From an uncultured Oceanospirillales bacterium (GTDB lineage: Bacteria; Pseudomonadota; Gammaproteobacteria; Xanthomonadales; SZUA-36), in the NCBI GenBank assembly GCA_913055655.1, contig CAJXKA010000001.1, forward strand, positions 124,001 through 188,000: 64,000 nt of DNA, in the 5' to 3' direction. The translations under genes were made by a program, and so were the position numbers. Shown one piece after another: positions 30,287 to 40,005 of this stretch; the first letter of the stretch is position 1; every line of letters starts with the position of its first letter. The notes beneath the pieces were generated by a model that ran no database searches, was not told where the DNA came from, and saw nothing but the letters and a program-made list of their open reading frames with translations.

Positions 30287-31044
30287 AGCAACGTTTCGTG
30301 GTGCTGACCTCGCGTCGGTCGGGGTCGTACTTCCTGGGGGACCTGCTCGACCGGCAGCCGGCCGTCACCTGCCACGGTGAACTCTTCAAACGCAATGTCG
30401 TCGAGTTGCGTCCCGCGTTTCGGCGCGGGACCGGGTTCGACAGGCATGACGTTGAACGTCGCGATGCCGCGCCCCTGGCATTTCTCGACCTCGTTGTCGA
30501 CGAGTCGCCGGGCACCCATGTGGGTTTCAAACTATTCGAGTATCACAACGCGGCTGTCCTGGAGTACGTGCTGGGCGATCCGAACGTCAAGGTCATTTTC
30601 CTGGCCCGCAACCCGGTTCAGTGTTGGGTTTCCTGGCAACTCGCAAGGGCAACGGACCAATGGACACGGAGGAACAGGAATGAAGGCCGGTACGATGCGA
30701 CCATTCGCTTCGAATGGGATGAGTTTTGCAGATACGTGACGGCACAGAATGCCTTTTACAAACGTGTGACGGGCTGCGTGGATGACAAAACGGGCCACCG
30801 CCTGTTATGTATCGATTACCAGGACCTCGGCAAACAGGATGTGTATGACCGGGTTGCCCGTTTTCTCGGGATCGGGGATTGGGACCACGGTACGGGATCC
30901 GGCTATTTCAAGCAGCTCAACAAGCCCTATCCACAAGTGGTCGAGAACTGGTGCGACGTTGAAAATATGTGCAAACAGGTCGGGGTCGATGAAACCATGC
31001 CTTTCGAGGCTTTTGTCGCGCGCTGGCGGGAGGCAAACGCGTGA
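30283..31044 (+). CDS. Sulfotransferase family protein
   Basis: A 253-residue cytosolic enzyme using PAPS. The N-terminal phosphosulfate loop is LTSRRSGSYFLGDLLDRQP, and the 3'-phosphate motif is VKVIFLARNPVQCWVSWQLA, as in Stf0/NodH-type carbohydrate or lipid sulfotransferases. Its acceptor is unknown. The second half (about 30640-30950) is visibly less GC-rich than its neighbours, hinting at acquisition by transfer. It overlaps the phosphodiesterase by ATGA and the next gene by GTGA, so three genes form one coupled unit. Confidence 0.85.
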   Translation: MKQRFVVLTSRRSGSYFLGDLLDRQPAVTCHGELFKRNVVELRPAFRRGTGFDRHDVERRDAAPLAFLDLVVDESPGTHVGFKLFEYHNAAVLEYVLGDPNVKVIFLARNPVQCWVSWQLARATDQWTRRNRNEGRYDATIRFEWDEFCRYVTAQNAFYKRVTGCVDDKTGHRLLCIDYQDLGKQDVYDRVARFLGIGDWDHGTGSGYFKQLNKPYPQVVENWCDVENMCKQVGVDETMPFEAFVARWREANA

Positions 31045-31901
31045 AAAAGGCAGTGCGTGTCGGTGGCGTACCCGAGCATTTCAACCTGCCCTGGCGGCTG
31101 GCGGCCGCCGATGGCGCATTCGCCGCCGCCGGGCTGGATGTCTCGTGGACCGAGATTGCCGCGGGCAGTGGCGAAATGACCCGGCGACTGCGCGACGATG
31201 AGCTCGACCTGGCCCTGGTGCTGACCGAGGGCGCCGTCGCCGACATCCTGCAACATGATCGCAACCGCATCGTGAAGGTTTACGTGTCCTCGCCGCTGAC
31301 CTGGGGCATCCACGTGGCCGCCGACGGGCCCTTGAAGCGCCTGCGTGACATGAAGGGCCGGCGCGTCGCCATCAGCCGCCACGGCTCCGGCTCCCACCTG
31401 ATCGCCATTGTCGACGCCGCGGCCCGTGGCTGGGACACGGGGGCCATGTCTTTCGTGGTGGTGGATGACATGGACGGCGCACGCCGGGCCCTCGCCACAG
31501 GCAAGGCTGACGTCTTTCTCTGGGAAAAACACATGACACAGCCGCTGGTTGACAGCGGCGAGTTCCGGCGACTGGGCGTACGCGAGGTGCCCTGGCCGGC
31601 CTTCGTGGTCAGTGCCCGGCGCGAATGCCTGGCGGAGCGCGCGACCGATGTCCGCAAGGTGCTCGACATCGTCGAGCGTTACGCCCGGAACTTCAGTCGT
31701 CGGCAGAGTGCACCGGACCTGGTGGCGGAAACCTACGGCCTGCGACCGGCCAGCGCCCGGGACTGGTTTGCCGAGGTCCGCTGGGCCACGGGCTACCGCT
31801 GCCCTTCCGCGGCCATTCGGCGCGCCATCGAAGCGTTGGTGAACCAGGGCGTGGTAGGGCGGCGGGGTGTCGACCCCAGGGAGCTCTGGCACCCGCTTTG
31901 A
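31041..31901 (+). CDS. Solute-binding-like protein without signal peptide (SsuA/NMT1 type)
   Basis: A 286-residue protein with the fold of sulfonate/nitrate/taurine ABC binding proteins: VRVGGVPEHFNLPWRLAAAD, AGSGEMTRRLRDDELDLALVL, PLKRLRDMKGRRVAISRHGSGS. It begins MKKAVRVGG directly with the first strand, so no export signal is seen and it is probably cytosolic. No permease or ATPase is next to it. It may be a ligand-binding or enzymatic relative rather than a transporter subunit. The GTG start overlaps the sulfotransferase stop. Its position beside a sulfotransferase makes a sulfonate-like ligand plausible, which is an inference. Confidence 0.78.
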   Translation: MKKAVRVGGVPEHFNLPWRLAAADGAFAAAGLDVSWTEIAAGSGEMTRRLRDDELDLALVLTEGAVADILQHDRNRIVKVYVSSPLTWGIHVAADGPLKRLRDMKGRRVAISRHGSGSHLIAIVDAAARGWDTGAMSFVVVDDMDGARRALATGKADVFLWEKHMTQPLVDSGEFRRLGVREVPWPAFVVSARRECLAERATDVRKVLDIVERYARNFSRRQSAPDLVAETYGLRPASARDWFAEVRWATGYRCPSAAIRRAIEALVNQGVVGRRGVDPRELWHPL

Positions 31902-32007
31902 TCATCCAGTGCGCGAACGAGGCGCGCGCTGCGACCGCGCAGAGTGCGCTATCATGCCGCGCTCTCCGTGTCGCGCTGCGACCCTTCCGTGGATTCTGTT
32001 GACGACC

Positions 32008-33927
32008 ATGCCCTTGCTGAAATTCGAAAACCTGGTGCTTCACTACGGCAACCTGGCGTTGCTGGATGGTGTCGATTTCACCCTCCGCAAGGGTGAGAAA
32101 GTCGGCCTCCTGGGTCGCAACGGCGCCGGCAAGACCACGTTCCTGAATGTTGTTGCGGGCGCGGTCCAGGTCGACAGCGGTGAGCGGTGGGTTCGCCCCG
32201 GTACCCGTATCGCCTGGCTGAAACAGGCATTGCCGGCGGCCACCGACGACACCGTCTACGATGTCGTTGCCGCCGGGCTGGCGGAGGCCGGCGAGTTGCT
32301 CGCCCGCTATCACCATCTGGTCACGGATCACGACGAACCGGACATGAAAGCCCTGGCCCGGGTGCAGGAAAAGCTCGAAGCCGTGGATGGCTGGACCCTG
32401 CAAACCCGCGTGGAGACCACGCTCAGCCAGCTCGAACTGGACGGTGATGCCAAAATGAGCACCCTGTCCGGTGGCTGGCGCCGGCGCGTGGCGCTGGCCC
32501 AGGCACTGGTCAGCGACCCGGACATCCTGCTGATGGATGAGCCCACCAACCACCTGGATATCCCCGCCATCGAGTGGCTGGAGCAGCAGCTGCGGGCTTT
32601 TGGCGGCGCACTGGTGCTGATCACCCATGACCGGCGTTTCCTGCAGAACGTCGCCAACATCATGGCCGAGCTGGACCGCGGCCACCTGACCACGTGGAAG
32701 GGCGATTACCAGGGGTTCCTGCGTCACCGCGAACAGGAACTGGAGGCCGAGGAGCGCGCCAATGCGCTGTTCGACAAGAAGCTCGCCGCCGAGGAAACCT
32801 GGATTCGCCAGGGCATCAAGGCCCGCCGTACCCGCAATGAAGGCCGCGTGCGGGCGTTGCAGGCCATGCGCCGTGAGCGCAGCGAGCGTCGCGAACGGAC
32901 CGGCAAGGCGGATTTCGGCCTCGATAACGCGGGCCGTTCCGGCAAGCTCGTGGTGGAGGCCACGGGAATCAGCAAGTCCTACGCCGGCCAGCCGGTGATC
33001 AGGGATTTTTCCACCACCATCCAGCGCGGCGACCGCGTGGGCATCGTTGGCGTCAATGGCGCGGGCAAGACAACGCTGGTGAAAATGCTGCTGGGTGAAC
33101 TCGAGCCCGACAGCGGCCACGTCAGGCTCGGTACGAAACTGGAAGTGGCCTACTCCGACCAGTTGCGTGGTGAGCTGGATCCCGGGAAAACCCTGATGGA
33201 CAACGTCTGTGGTGGCGCCGAGTTTATCGAGGTTGGCGGCCGTCGTCGGCATGCGATCGCTTACCTGGGCGATTTCCTGTTCGCCCCGGACCGTGTGCGC
33301 CAGCCGGTGAAGGCCCTGTCCGGCGGCGAGCAGAACCGCGCCGTGCTGGCGCGGTTGTTCAGCCGCCCGGCCAACCTGCTGGTGCTCGACGAGCCGACCA
33401 ACGACCTGGACATGGAAACGCTGGAGCTGCTGGAAGACATCCTGTTGCGGTTCGAGGGCACGGTGCTGCTGGTCAGCCATGACCGCGACTTCATGGACAA
33501 CGTGGTCACCAGCCTGCTGGTGCTGGACGGTCACGGCGGTGTTGAAGACCACATCGGCGACTACAGTGACTGGGAGCGCGGGGGTGGCCGCCTGGGTTCG
33601 ATTGGGCAGGGCCAGGGTCCTTCAACCCCGGCCGCCCCGGCGTTGGACGACCGCGCTACCGGCCAGCCCTCAGGGCCGGCCAAACGGGCTTCCGCTCGCA
33701 GGCTGTCCTACACCGAAAAACGTGACCTTGAAGCCTTGCCGAAACTCATCGAGGAACTGGAGCAGGAGCAGGCCGCGCTGGCCGAGTCCATGGCCGATCC
33801 GGCGTTCTACCAGTCGGACCCTGAGGTCGTACGCGAGGCCACCGGCAAGATGCAGTCGATCCAGGCGCGCCTGGACGACGCGTTTACCCGTTGGGATGAA
33901 CTGGAAGCGAAGGCGGGCGCGTCGTGA
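32008..33927 (+). CDS. uup: ABC-F ATPase Uup
   Basis: A soluble twin-cassette ABC-F protein of 639 residues acting on ribosomes or DNA repair. First cassette: Walker A GRNGAGKTT, signature LSGGWRRR, Walker B ILLMDEPTNHLD. Second cassette: GVNGAGKTT, LSGGEQNR, LLVLDEPTNDLD. The Uup-specific C-terminal coiled coil is present (RRLSYTEKRDLEALPKLIEE through LDDAFTRWDELE). The ATG at 32008 is chosen over an upstream one because MPLLKFENLVLHYG is the conserved start. Confidence 0.95.
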   Translation: MPLLKFENLVLHYGNLALLDGVDFTLRKGEKVGLLGRNGAGKTTFLNVVAGAVQVDSGERWVRPGTRIAWLKQALPAATDDTVYDVVAAGLAEAGELLARYHHLVTDHDEPDMKALARVQEKLEAVDGWTLQTRVETTLSQLELDGDAKMSTLSGGWRRRVALAQALVSDPDILLMDEPTNHLDIPAIEWLEQQLRAFGGALVLITHDRRFLQNVANIMAELDRGHLTTWKGDYQGFLRHREQELEAEERANALFDKKLAAEETWIRQGIKARRTRNEGRVRALQAMRRERSERRERTGKADFGLDNAGRSGKLVVEATGISKSYAGQPVIRDFSTTIQRGDRVGIVGVNGAGKTTLVKMLLGELEPDSGHVRLGTKLEVAYSDQLRGELDPGKTLMDNVCGGAEFIEVGGRRRHAIAYLGDFLFAPDRVRQPVKALSGGEQNRAVLARLFSRPANLLVLDEPTNDLDMETLELLEDILLRFEGTVLLVSHDRDFMDNVVTSLLVLDGHGGVEDHIGDYSDWERGGGRLGSIGQGQGPSTPAAPALDDRATGQPSGPAKRASARRLSYTEKRDLEALPKLIEELEQEQAALAESMADPAFYQSDPEVVREATGKMQSIQARLDDAFTRWDELEAKAGAS

Positions 33928-34595
33928 GGCACTGGACCAGGCTGGGCGAGGCGCCAATTCCCGGTTCCAGCAAACGGCTGGAACTGCACCGTGGCAAGGA
34001 TGACTTCGTCATCCACATCGTGCCCGGCGCCGAGTTGATGAACACCCGCAGGCACGGCTCCGAAGACGCCCTGGGCCGTTTACCCTGTGAGCGCCTGGCC
34101 GACAGGCGCACCGCCCGCATGCTGATCGGTGGCCTGGGCATGGGCTTTACCCTGGCGGCGGCGCTCAAGGCGCTTGGCCCCGCTGCCGAGGTCACCGTCG
34201 CCGAGCTGATACCCGAGGTGGTCGAGTGGAACCGGGGCCCCCTGGGCGACTGCGCCGGCCGGCCACTGGATGATCCGCGCACACGGGTTCATGTCGGTGA
34301 CGTGGCGGAACTGCTCAGGCAGGGGAGTGCGCGCTACGATGTCATCGCCCTGGATGTCGATAACGGCCCCGAGGGCCTGACCCTGGACGACAACGACTGG
34401 ATCTATTCCACCGCCGGCCTTGCGGCAACGCGGGAGGCCCTGAAACCCGGCGGGGTGGTGGCCTGGTGGTCAGCCGGGCCCGATCCGGCATTTGCACGCC
34501 TGCTGGCCCGCAACGGGTTTCAAGCCGAGGAAAAACGTGTCCATGCGCATGGCAACAAGGGCGCGCGCCACACCATCTGGCTGGCCGGCGGCTGA
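33924..34595 (+). CDS. Spermidine-synthase-like SAM-dependent enzyme
   Basis: A 223-residue Rossmann protein with the spermidine synthase fold: MLIGGLGMGFTLAAALKALG is the SAM-binding loop, VTVAELIPEVVEWNRG the acidic strand-2 end, and YDVIALDVDNGPEGL the acidic catalytic region. The tetramerisation N-domain of true SpeE is shortened, so this may be a methyltransferase or uncharacterised homologue rather than a polyamine enzyme. GTG start overlaps the uup stop. It converges with purU. Confidence 0.8.
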   Translation: MRHWTRLGEAPIPGSSKRLELHRGKDDFVIHIVPGAELMNTRRHGSEDALGRLPCERLADRRTARMLIGGLGMGFTLAAALKALGPAAEVTVAELIPEVVEWNRGPLGDCAGRPLDDPRTRVHVGDVAELLRQGSARYDVIALDVDNGPEGLTLDDNDWIYSTAGLAATREALKPGGVVAWWSAGPDPAFARLLARNGFQAEEKRVHAHGNKGARHTIWLAGG

Positions 34596-34606
34596 ACGAT
34601 ACCCGG

Positions 34607-35473
34607 TCAGCTGAACACCACCGTCTTGTTGCCCTGCACCAGCACCCGGTCCTCGAGGTGGTAGCGCAGGCCACGCGCCAGCACCCGCTTCTCCACGTCC
34701 TTGCCGCGCCGCACCAGTTCCTCGATGGAATCATGGTGACGGATGCGGATGACGTCCTGGTCGATGATCGGCCCGGCGTCCAGTTCCTCGGTCACGTAAT
34801 GGCAGGTGGCGCCCGTGAGTTTCACACCGCGCCGAAACGCCTGGTGATACGGCCGCGCGCCGGCGAATGACGGCAAAAAGCTGTGATGGATGTTGATGAT
34901 CCGGTTCGGGTACTCCGCGCACAGCCACGGCGGCAGGATCTGCATGTAGCGGGCCAGCACGATGGTGTCGGGGCGCGCTTCGCGGATCAGTGTCGAGGTG
35001 GCCTCAAAGGCGGCCTGTTTGCCTTCACCTGCGGGCGGCACCGGCACACAGTGATACGGCACGCCATGCCATTCCACCAGGTCCCGAAGGTCTTCGTGGT
35101 TGGAAATCACGCACACCGGGTCGAAGGCCAGGTCACCGCTGCGGTGCAGGTGCAGCAGGTCGGCCAGGCAGTGGTCCTGCCGGCTGGCCATCAGCACCAC
35201 GCGCTGCAACTGGCCCGACTCGCGCACGCTCCAGTCCATCTCAAGCTCGCGACCGACGGGTTCGAATGCCTCGCGGAAACCCTCGGCGTCGACGCCCAGC
35301 CCCGCCGCGCTGACCACGTAGCGCATGTAGAACATTTCCGTCTCGGTGTCTTCATACTGGTTGGCGCTGACGATCGAGCCGCCCAGCCCGGCAATGAAAC
35401 CGGCGATGCGGGCGACGATGCCGACGCGGTCGGGACAGGTGCCGGTGAGTCGGAAACTGTTGGCCTGGGTCAT
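34607..35473 (-). CDS. purU: Formyltetrahydrofolate deformylase
   Basis: Hydrolyses 10-formyl-THF to formate and THF, balancing one-carbon pools. The 288-residue protein has an N-terminal ACT domain (RLTGTCPDRVGIVARIAGFI) and a formyltransferase-like catalytic domain with the Asn-His-Asp triad: NIHHSFLPSFAGARPYHQA, and Asp in CHYVTEELDAGPIIDQD. The end is ALDKVVFS-like (VLVQGNKTVVFS), as normal for PurU. Confidence 0.95.
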   Translation of the reverse strand: MTQANSFRLTGTCPDRVGIVARIAGFIAGLGGSIVSANQYEDTETEMFYMRYVVSAAGLGVDAEGFREAFEPVGRELEMDWSVRESGQLQRVVLMASRQDHCLADLLHLHRSGDLAFDPVCVISNHEDLRDLVEWHGVPYHCVPVPPAGEGKQAAFEATSTLIREARPDTIVLARYMQILPPWLCAEYPNRIINIHHSFLPSFAGARPYHQAFRRGVKLTGATCHYVTEELDAGPIIDQDVIRIRHHDSIEELVRRGKDVEKRVLARGLRYHLEDRVLVQGNKTVVFS

Positions 35474-35651
35474 GTTGGTTTCGAGCAGGATCCTCGCCCG
35501 TGTCGGGCCCAGACAGGATCGTACCTAAAATAATGGCCCGGCGACTTGGGGCGGCCGGGTTTTCACTCATTTTTCATAACGACCTGCTAATCTTTACGAA
35601 GAGGCACGAGTGTCCCTTGTTCACTCGCAGACACTTCCTGGGGAGGAAACC
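35474..35651. other. Divergent gap before the sulfatase pair
   Basis: Contains the purU and sulfatase promoters, not clearly resolved. A hairpin with arms CGAGTG (35607-35612) and CACTCG (35622-35627) lies in the sulfatase leader, 25 bases before its GGGGAGG ribosome-binding site. Confidence 0.35.
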
Positions 35652-37259
35652 ATGATTGAAGCATCGTCCGTAACCTATTGGCGTAGCAGCCTGCGTGACA
35701 TCGCCGCCGCGGCGCTGCTGGCTTTGCTGGCACCCGCCGCCGTCCTGGCGCAGGACAAACCGAACATCCTGGTGATCTGGGGCGATGACGTCGGCACCTG
35801 GAACATCTCCTACAACAGCCGCGGGATGATGGGCTACGAAACACCCAACATCGACCGAATCGCAAAAGAGGGCATGGCCTTCACCGATTACTACGGCGAG
35901 CAGTCCTGCACCGCCGGGCGTTCCTCCTTCATCATGGGCCAGAGCGTGTTCCGCACGGGCCTGTCCAAGGTTGGGCTGCCGGGCGCCGAGGAGGGCATGC
36001 AGGAAGAGGACCCGACCATCGCCGTGATCCTTAAGGACCAGGGTTATGCGACCGGGCAATTCGGCAAGAACCACCTGGGTGACCGCGACGAGCACCTGCC
36101 GACCAACCATGGTTTCGACGAGTTCTTCGGCAACCTGTACCACCTCAATGCCGAGGAAGAACCCGAAAACGAGGATTACCCGGGCGATATGCAGATGCCG
36201 AACGGCCAGACGTTCCGGCAGCGCTTCGGTCCGCGCGGCGTGATCCACTCGTACGCGGACGGGCGTATCGAGGATACGGGTCCTCTGACCAAGGAACGCA
36301 TGGAGACTGTGGATGACGAGACCGTCGCCGCGGCTCTCGACTTCATCGAACGGCAGCACGCGGCGGACCAGCCCTGGTTCGTCTGGTGGTCCGGTACGCG
36401 CATGCATTTCCGTACGCACGTCAGCGATGAAAAGATGGCCTGGTGCAAGGAGCAGTATCCGCGCGCCGACGAGTATTCCTGCGGCATGGTCGAGCACGAC
36501 GCCCATATCGGCGAGTTCCTGGACAAGCTGGATGAACTCGAAATCGCGGACAACACGATCGTGTTTTACTCGACGGACAATGGGCCGCACATGAACACCT
36601 GGCCCGATGCCGCCATGACGCCGTTCCGGGGTGAGAAAAACACCAACTGGGAAGGCGGCTGGCGCGTTCCCGCCTTCGTGCGCTGGCCCGGGGAGATCGA
36701 GGCCGGCAGTTACACCAATGAAATCGTCCACCACATGGACTGGTTGCCGACCTTCGCGGCGGCGGCCGGCAAGGATGACATCAAGGAAGACCTGCTGGAT
36801 GGCTACCGTTCGTCTTCGCTGGGTCGCAACTACAAGATCCACCTGGACGGCTACAACATCCTGCCACTGTTGACCGGAGAAACAGACACTTCGGAACGAC
36901 GGGAGATTTTCTACTTCACCGACGATGGCGACCTGTCCTCGTTGCGGTACAACGACTGGAAGATCGTGTTCCTGGAACAGGAGGTCTACACCACGTTCCG
37001 CGCGTGGATGGAGCCGCTGACACCGCTGCGTACGCCGATGATTTTCAACCTGCGTCGTGACCCCTTCGAAAGGGCATCGCTGACCTCCAACACTTACTAC
37101 GACTGGATGCTGGATCGCGCATTCATGCTGGTGCCGGCCCAGTCTTACGTGCGCCAGTTCATGGAAACCTTCCAGGAGTATCCGCCGCGCCAGAAGGCGG
37201 CGAGCTTCTCGCTGGACAAGGTCATGGAATCGCTGCAACAGCCGGGCGCCCACCAGTAG
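35652..37259 (+). CDS. Exported sulfatase (formylglycine type), copy 1
   Basis: A 535-residue S1-type sulfatase, hydrolysing organic sulfate esters in the periplasm or outside. Signal peptide to about residue 33 (ALLALLAPAAVLA), then PNILVIWGDDVG (metal Asp45/Asp46). The active-site motif is SCTAGRSS: Cys86 in C-T-A-G-R is converted to formylglycine. GKNHLGD and FYSTDNGPH supply further metal and sulfate ligands. GGGGAGG lies before the ATG at 35652. It is a close paralogue of the next gene, sharing long identical stretches such as LPTNHGFDEFFGNLYHLNAE. No formylglycine-generating enzyme is in the window. Confidence 0.93.
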   Translation: MIEASSVTYWRSSLRDIAAAALLALLAPAAVLAQDKPNILVIWGDDVGTWNISYNSRGMMGYETPNIDRIAKEGMAFTDYYGEQSCTAGRSSFIMGQSVFRTGLSKVGLPGAEEGMQEEDPTIAVILKDQGYATGQFGKNHLGDRDEHLPTNHGFDEFFGNLYHLNAEEEPENEDYPGDMQMPNGQTFRQRFGPRGVIHSYADGRIEDTGPLTKERMETVDDETVAAALDFIERQHAADQPWFVWWSGTRMHFRTHVSDEKMAWCKEQYPRADEYSCGMVEHDAHIGEFLDKLDELEIADNTIVFYSTDNGPHMNTWPDAAMTPFRGEKNTNWEGGWRVPAFVRWPGEIEAGSYTNEIVHHMDWLPTFAAAAGKDDIKEDLLDGYRSSSLGRNYKIHLDGYNILPLLTGETDTSERREIFYFTDDGDLSSLRYNDWKIVFLEQEVYTTFRAWMEPLTPLRTPMIFNLRRDPFERASLTSNTYYDWMLDRAFMLVPAQSYVRQFMETFQEYPPRQKAASFSLDKVMESLQQPGAHQ

Positions 37260-37269
37260 GCTGAAAGTC

Positions 37270-37295
37270 GCGGCGGGGCCGACTGGCCTCGCCGC
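37270..37295 (+). terminator. Hairpin after sulfatase 1
   Basis: GCGGCGGGGCC and GGCCTCGCCGC form an 11-bp stem (one G-U pair) around GACT, followed by the weak run AATTTGCTT. It may attenuate rather than fully end transcription. Confidence 0.5.
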
Positions 37296-37310
37296 AATTT
37301 GCTTGTGACA

Positions 37311-37338
37311 TTGAATCGACTTGAGAATGGTTTACACT
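37311..37338 (+). promoter_or_regulatory. Candidate sigma-70 promoter for sulfatase 2
   Basis: TTGAAT (37311-37316) and TACACT (37333-37338) are 16 bases apart, 40 bases before the ATG. The second sulfatase may therefore be expressed independently. Confidence 0.5.
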
Positions 37339-37377
37339 TGATGCCTCTACCCAAGTCCATTTCCCTGGGGGGGGATC

Positions 37378-38937
37378 ATGTTACTGAAACGCATCCAGAT
37401 CGCCGCCATCCTGTTGGCGCTCACGTCTGTCCAGGCCCTGGCCCAGGACAAACCCAATATCCTGGTCATCTGGGGTGACGATATCGGAATTCCGAATATC
37501 AGCGCCTACAGTCGCGGCCTGACCGGCTACCAGACGCCCAATATCGATCGCATCGCCAACGAGGGCATGATCTTTACCGATTCATATGGCCAGCAGAGCT
37601 GTACCGCCGGGCGTGCCAGTTTTATCCTGGGCATGGAGCCATTCCGCACCGGCTTGCTGACCATCGGCATGCCGGGTGACCCGCATGGCATCACCGAGTG
37701 GATGCCCACCCTGGCAGACGTACTGAAAGAGCAGGGATATGCGACCGGCCAGTTCGGCAAGAATCACCTGGGTGACCAGGACGAGCACCTGCCGACCAAC
37801 CACGGCTTCGACGAGTTCTTCGGCAACCTTTACCACCTGAACGCCGAGGAAGAGCCGGAAGGCTACTTCTACCCGAAAGACCCGGAGTTCAAGGAAAAAT
37901 ACGGCCCGCGCGGTGTGATTCACTCCTATGCCGACGGCCGGATCGAGGACACCGGCCCGCTCAACACCAAGCGCATGGAAACCATCGACGAGGAGTTCCT
38001 GGCCGCGGCCAAGGACTTTATCGAGCGCCAGAACAGCGCCGACAAGCCCTTCTTCGTCTGGTTCAACTCCACCCGCATGCACGTGTTCACGCACCTGAAG
38101 GAAGAGTCTTACGGCGCGACCGGCAAGGGCATTCACGCCGATGGCATGGTGGAACATGATGGCCATGTCGGCCAGTTGCTCGACCAGCTTGATGACCTGG
38201 GCATCGCTGAGAATACGATCGTCATTTACAGCACCGATAACGGCCCCGAGTTCGCGATGTGGCCGGATGGCGCGGTGACGCCGTTCGCCAGCGAGAAGGG
38301 CACGACCTGGGAAGGTGGTTTCCGCGTGCCGATGATGGTGCGGTGGCCGGCCGAGATCGATGCCGGCAGCGTATCCAACGACATCATCTCCAACATCGAC
38401 TGGTACAACACGCTGGCCGCGGCCGGTGGCGCGCCGGACATCAAGGAAGAACTGGCCGAAGGCACCAGCCTGAATGGCAAGCGCTTCAAGGTGCACAACG
38501 ACGGTTACAACTTCCTGCCATTCCTGAAGGGCGAGGCCGACAAAGGCCCTCGCGACCGCATCATGTACTTCGACCAGGGTGGCAACCTGAACGCCGTGCG
38601 CTGGAACGACTGGAAAGTCAGCTTTGCGGTGCAGGACGGCAACATCGCCTTCGGTTCGCGCAAGGTTACTCCTTGGGCGGGTATCACGAACCTGCGCATG
38701 GACCCTTACGAGCGCGCCGCTCACGAAGGCGGTGGGTACATCGACTGGTACGCGCGACAGATGTGGCTGCTGGTGCCCATCCAGGGCGTGATCAAGGACT
38801 TCTTCGCCGATTTCACCGAATACCCCTACCAGACGGGTTCGTCGCTGAACGCCGCGGGCATCAATTACGGCCTGCTGCGCCAGCAGGATGCCCTGGAACG
38901 CCTGAAGGAACTCGAGAGCGTCAAGCCCGGCCGGTGA
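37378..38937 (+). CDS. Exported sulfatase (formylglycine type), copy 2
   Basis: A 519-residue paralogue of the preceding gene. Signal peptide MLLKRIQIAAILLALTSVQALA, metal pair Asp34/Asp35 in VIWGDDIG, and formylglycine site Cys75 in SCTAGRASF. HGFDEFFGNLYHLNAEEEPE and GPRGVIHSYADGRIEDTGPL are almost the same as in copy 1, while the loops that shape the substrate pocket (after residue about 160) differ, suggesting different sulfate esters. GGGGGGG precedes the ATG. A strong hairpin terminator follows, separating it from the MoxR operon. Confidence 0.93.
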   Translation: MLLKRIQIAAILLALTSVQALAQDKPNILVIWGDDIGIPNISAYSRGLTGYQTPNIDRIANEGMIFTDSYGQQSCTAGRASFILGMEPFRTGLLTIGMPGDPHGITEWMPTLADVLKEQGYATGQFGKNHLGDQDEHLPTNHGFDEFFGNLYHLNAEEEPEGYFYPKDPEFKEKYGPRGVIHSYADGRIEDTGPLNTKRMETIDEEFLAAAKDFIERQNSADKPFFVWFNSTRMHVFTHLKEESYGATGKGIHADGMVEHDGHVGQLLDQLDDLGIAENTIVIYSTDNGPEFAMWPDGAVTPFASEKGTTWEGGFRVPMMVRWPAEIDAGSVSNDIISNIDWYNTLAAAGGAPDIKEELAEGTSLNGKRFKVHNDGYNFLPFLKGEADKGPRDRIMYFDQGGNLNAVRWNDWKVSFAVQDGNIAFGSRKVTPWAGITNLRMDPYERAAHEGGGYIDWYARQMWLLVPIQGVIKDFFADFTEYPYQTGSSLNAAGINYGLLRQQDALERLKELESVKPGR

Positions 38938-38975
38938 TTTACCGGGCGTGGTTGAACCGCGCATCGTAAGTGAAC

Positions 38976-39010
38976 GAAACGGGGGCGGCTTTCGCCCCCG
39001 TTTCATTCTT
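38976..39010 (+). terminator. Terminator between sulfatase 2 and the MoxR operon
   Basis: GAAACGGGGGCG (38976-38987) pairs perfectly with CGCCCCCGTTTC (38993-39004) around GCTTT, a 12-bp stem, followed by ATTCTTT. Confidence 0.8.
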
Positions 39011-39036
39011 TAGACCTGAAATCGGATGCTCCAGAC

Positions 39037-40001
<965 letters not shown>

Positions 40002-40005
<4 letters not shown>

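Noticed and set aside
31693-33552. 619-codon minus-strand open frame over uup
   Set aside because: Antisense shadow; uup has intact double ABC motifs on the plus strand.
35574-37253. 559-codon minus-strand open frame over sulfatase 1
   Set aside because: Antisense shadow; no homology features, while the sulfatase motifs are complete.
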